Shown here in pieces: positions 5,808 through 7,107 of a stretch of 7,107 bases of DNA (position 1 is its first letter; each line of letters begins with the position of its first letter). This DNA comes from REEB506 sp049317545. Its GTDB lineage: Bacteria; Pseudomonadota; Alphaproteobacteria; Caulobacterales; Aquidulcibacteraceae. A program made the translations under genes and the position numbers. Below the pieces are notes generated by a model. That model saw nothing but the letters and a program-made list of their open reading frames with translations, searched no databases and was not told the DNA's origin. The DNA lies in contig JBMOIB010000141.1 in assembly GCA_049317545.1 (NCBI GenBank), positions 1 through 7,107 of the forward strand. Direction: 5' to 3'.

Positions 5808-7107
5808 ATGACCTACCGGGCTTTCTTTAGCTACAGTCGCGAAGATGACCGGTTGGCCAACTGGCTCTGGGGAGTGCTCGACCGCTACCGCACGCCGAAG
5901 GACCTGATTGGCGCCGAAGGCAAGCTTGGGACTATCCCCGAAAAACTGCACAGGATATTCCGCGACCGCGCCGATCTCGGCTCCGGCGGCCACGTCAAAG
6001 AAGAATTGCAGGCGGCGCTGGAGGAGAGCGAGCGGCTGATCGTGCTGTGCACGCCCGCGTCGGCCAAGAGCGTCTGGGTAAACCACGAGGTGGACACATT
6101 TCTCACGCTCGGCCGCGAAGACCGCATCTTCCCGGTGATCGGTGCGGGCGCGCCAGACACTGGCGATCCCGAGACCGAATGCTTCCCGCCTGCTTTACGC
6201 AACAGGGGTATTTTGGCGGCGGACCTGCGAGAAATCAAACTGCCGACCGGGCGGTTGATCGGCGATGGGCGCGAAGGCGGGCGGCTGAAGCTACTCGCGG
6301 GGCTCCTCGGCGTGGACCTCGACGCGCTGGCACGGCGCGAGCGGCGCCGGCAGCGAATGGTAGTGGCGGGTCTGAGCGCGGCGGCGCTAGTGTTTCTGGG
6401 CGTGGCGACGTTGGCGGGGGTTCAAACGCTTGCTGAACGGGCACAGCGTGAGCGCGCCGACGACAAAACCCTCGAGGCACAAAAGAACCTGAAGCTGGCG
6501 AACGAAAAGGCGGAGGCGGAGCGCAAAGCGCGCGAGGACGCTGTACGCTTTGCAGGCGAGCGCGACCTGAAGACTTTGGAAGCAGAAGCAAACGCCCGCC
6601 GCGCGACCGTTCAGCAAGTTGAGGCCGAAAATCTTGCGGCTATTGCGATTGTCGAAGATGCAGTAACGGCGGTCTCCTCAGGCGACTTCGTTTCGGGCGG
6701 CAATCTGAGTATTCAGGCGCTAAAAATTTCCGCTGGCCGAAACAAAGACGCTGCCCGCGTGTTGATTGCGGCGCTGGTACACGTATGGGGAATACGAGCG
6801 GCTAGGCTCGATAATCTTGAGGATAATTCCACAGGGCTGGGTGAATTCATCACTCACATGAACGCTCCAACACCCGCGCTGGACACTAATGTTCCCCCTT
6901 TCGATAAAATCATTGGATACGAATTCCCGGGGCTGGCCTTAGACAAAAGGCCTACATTCGATATCGACAAGCAATTCGTCGTTGCGATGGGAATCGGCGC
7001 TGCGGGAGTTCCCCAGTTTTGGAGATTTCCGCTCAGAAATGGGGGTGTCGACGAGGCGTCTCTCCAAGTTAGTCCGCGTGGAAATCCACTTCCGGAGGAG
7101 ATCGATC
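5808..7107 (+). CDS. TIR domain, transmembrane helix and coiled-coil protein, probable WD40-type C-terminus (3' end cut by window)
   Basis: The frame is open from the ATG at 5808 to the window end, giving 433 residues without a stop. Residues 1-170 are a TIR domain: YRAFFSYSREDDRLANWL, FRDRADLGSGGHV, LEESERLIVLCTPASAKS, then WVNHEVDTFL with E94 as candidate catalytic glutamate, EDRIFPVI and ECFPPALR. A basic cluster RRERRRQR (177-184) is followed by one transmembrane helix (about 185-205). Residues 207-285 are rich in Glu, Lys, Arg and Ala and should form a coiled coil, ending in helical AENLAAIAIVEDAV. The part from about 318, including DKQFVVAMGIGAAGVPQFWRF, looks like the entry into beta-propeller (WD40-like) repeats, as in many relatives of this architecture, but too little is visible to be sure. 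It is divergent from the TIR-FGE gene. A membrane-anchored signalling or defence effector is likely; NAD+ cleavage is inferred from the family only. Confidence 0.92.
   Translation, partial: MTYRAFFSYSREDDRLANWLWGVLDRYRTPKDLIGAEGKLGTIPEKLHRIFRDRADLGSGGHVKEELQAALEESERLIVLCTPASAKSVWVNHEVDTFLTLGREDRIFPVIGAGAPDTGDPETECFPPALRNRGILAADLREIKLPTGRLIGDGREGGRLKLLAGLLGVDLDALARRERRRQRMVVAGLSAAALVFLGVATLAGVQTLAERAQRERADDKTLEAQKNLKLANEKAEAERKAREDAVRFAGERDLKTLEAEANARRATVQQVEAENLAAIAIVEDAVTAVSSGDFVSGGNLSIQALKISAGRNKDAARVLIAALVHVWGIRAARLDNLEDNSTGLGEFITHMNAPTPALDTNVPPFDKIIGYEFPGLALDKRPTFDIDKQFVVAMGIGAAGVPQFWRFPLRNGGVDEASLQVSPRGNPLPEEID

Overview
The window looks like the replication region of a high-GC alphaproteobacterial plasmid or plasmid-like replicon, joined to a block of accessory genes. 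The host class is inferred from the replication initiator, which belongs to the RPA family (Pfam 'Replication initiator protein A') common on alphaproteobacterial plasmids, and from the strong G/C preference at third codon positions. No partition, mobilisation or selectable cargo genes lie inside the window.

Layout. Positions 1-310 hold two strong hairpins and no convincing gene. A repA-type initiator gene runs from about 311 to 1366 on the + strand. Directly downstream, 1369-1722 carries ten copies of an 18-bp iteron, the last seven spaced 22-24 bp apart. These are followed by a small hairpin and an AT-rich stretch (1775-1812). RepA, iterons and AT-rich DNA in this order describe an iteron-type origin of replication. 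Positions 1813-2079 form a leader with short repeats, ahead of a 474-residue membrane-anchored protein of unknown function (2080-3504, +) that ends in a probable weak terminator. Positions 3531-3966 contain nothing I recognise.

The right half is a divergent pair of TIR-domain genes. On the - strand, 5400 down to 3967 encodes TIR, one transmembrane helix, a Pro/Gln/Thr linker and an FGE-sulfatase (SUMF1-like) domain. On the + strand, 5808 to the window edge encodes TIR, one transmembrane helix, a charged coiled coil and the start of a probable beta-propeller region; the gene is cut by the window end. The 407 bp between them must hold both promoters.

How they may fit together: the left part replicates the element. 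The right part resembles the membrane-anchored TIR effectors seen in bacterial conflict or stress-signalling systems, where TIR domains often cleave NAD+ and the attached FGE-like or propeller domain may sense a ligand or partner. That this pair, perhaps with the 474-residue membrane protein, forms a plasmid-borne defence or abortive-infection module is an inference from domain content and gene order. The sequence does not prove it.
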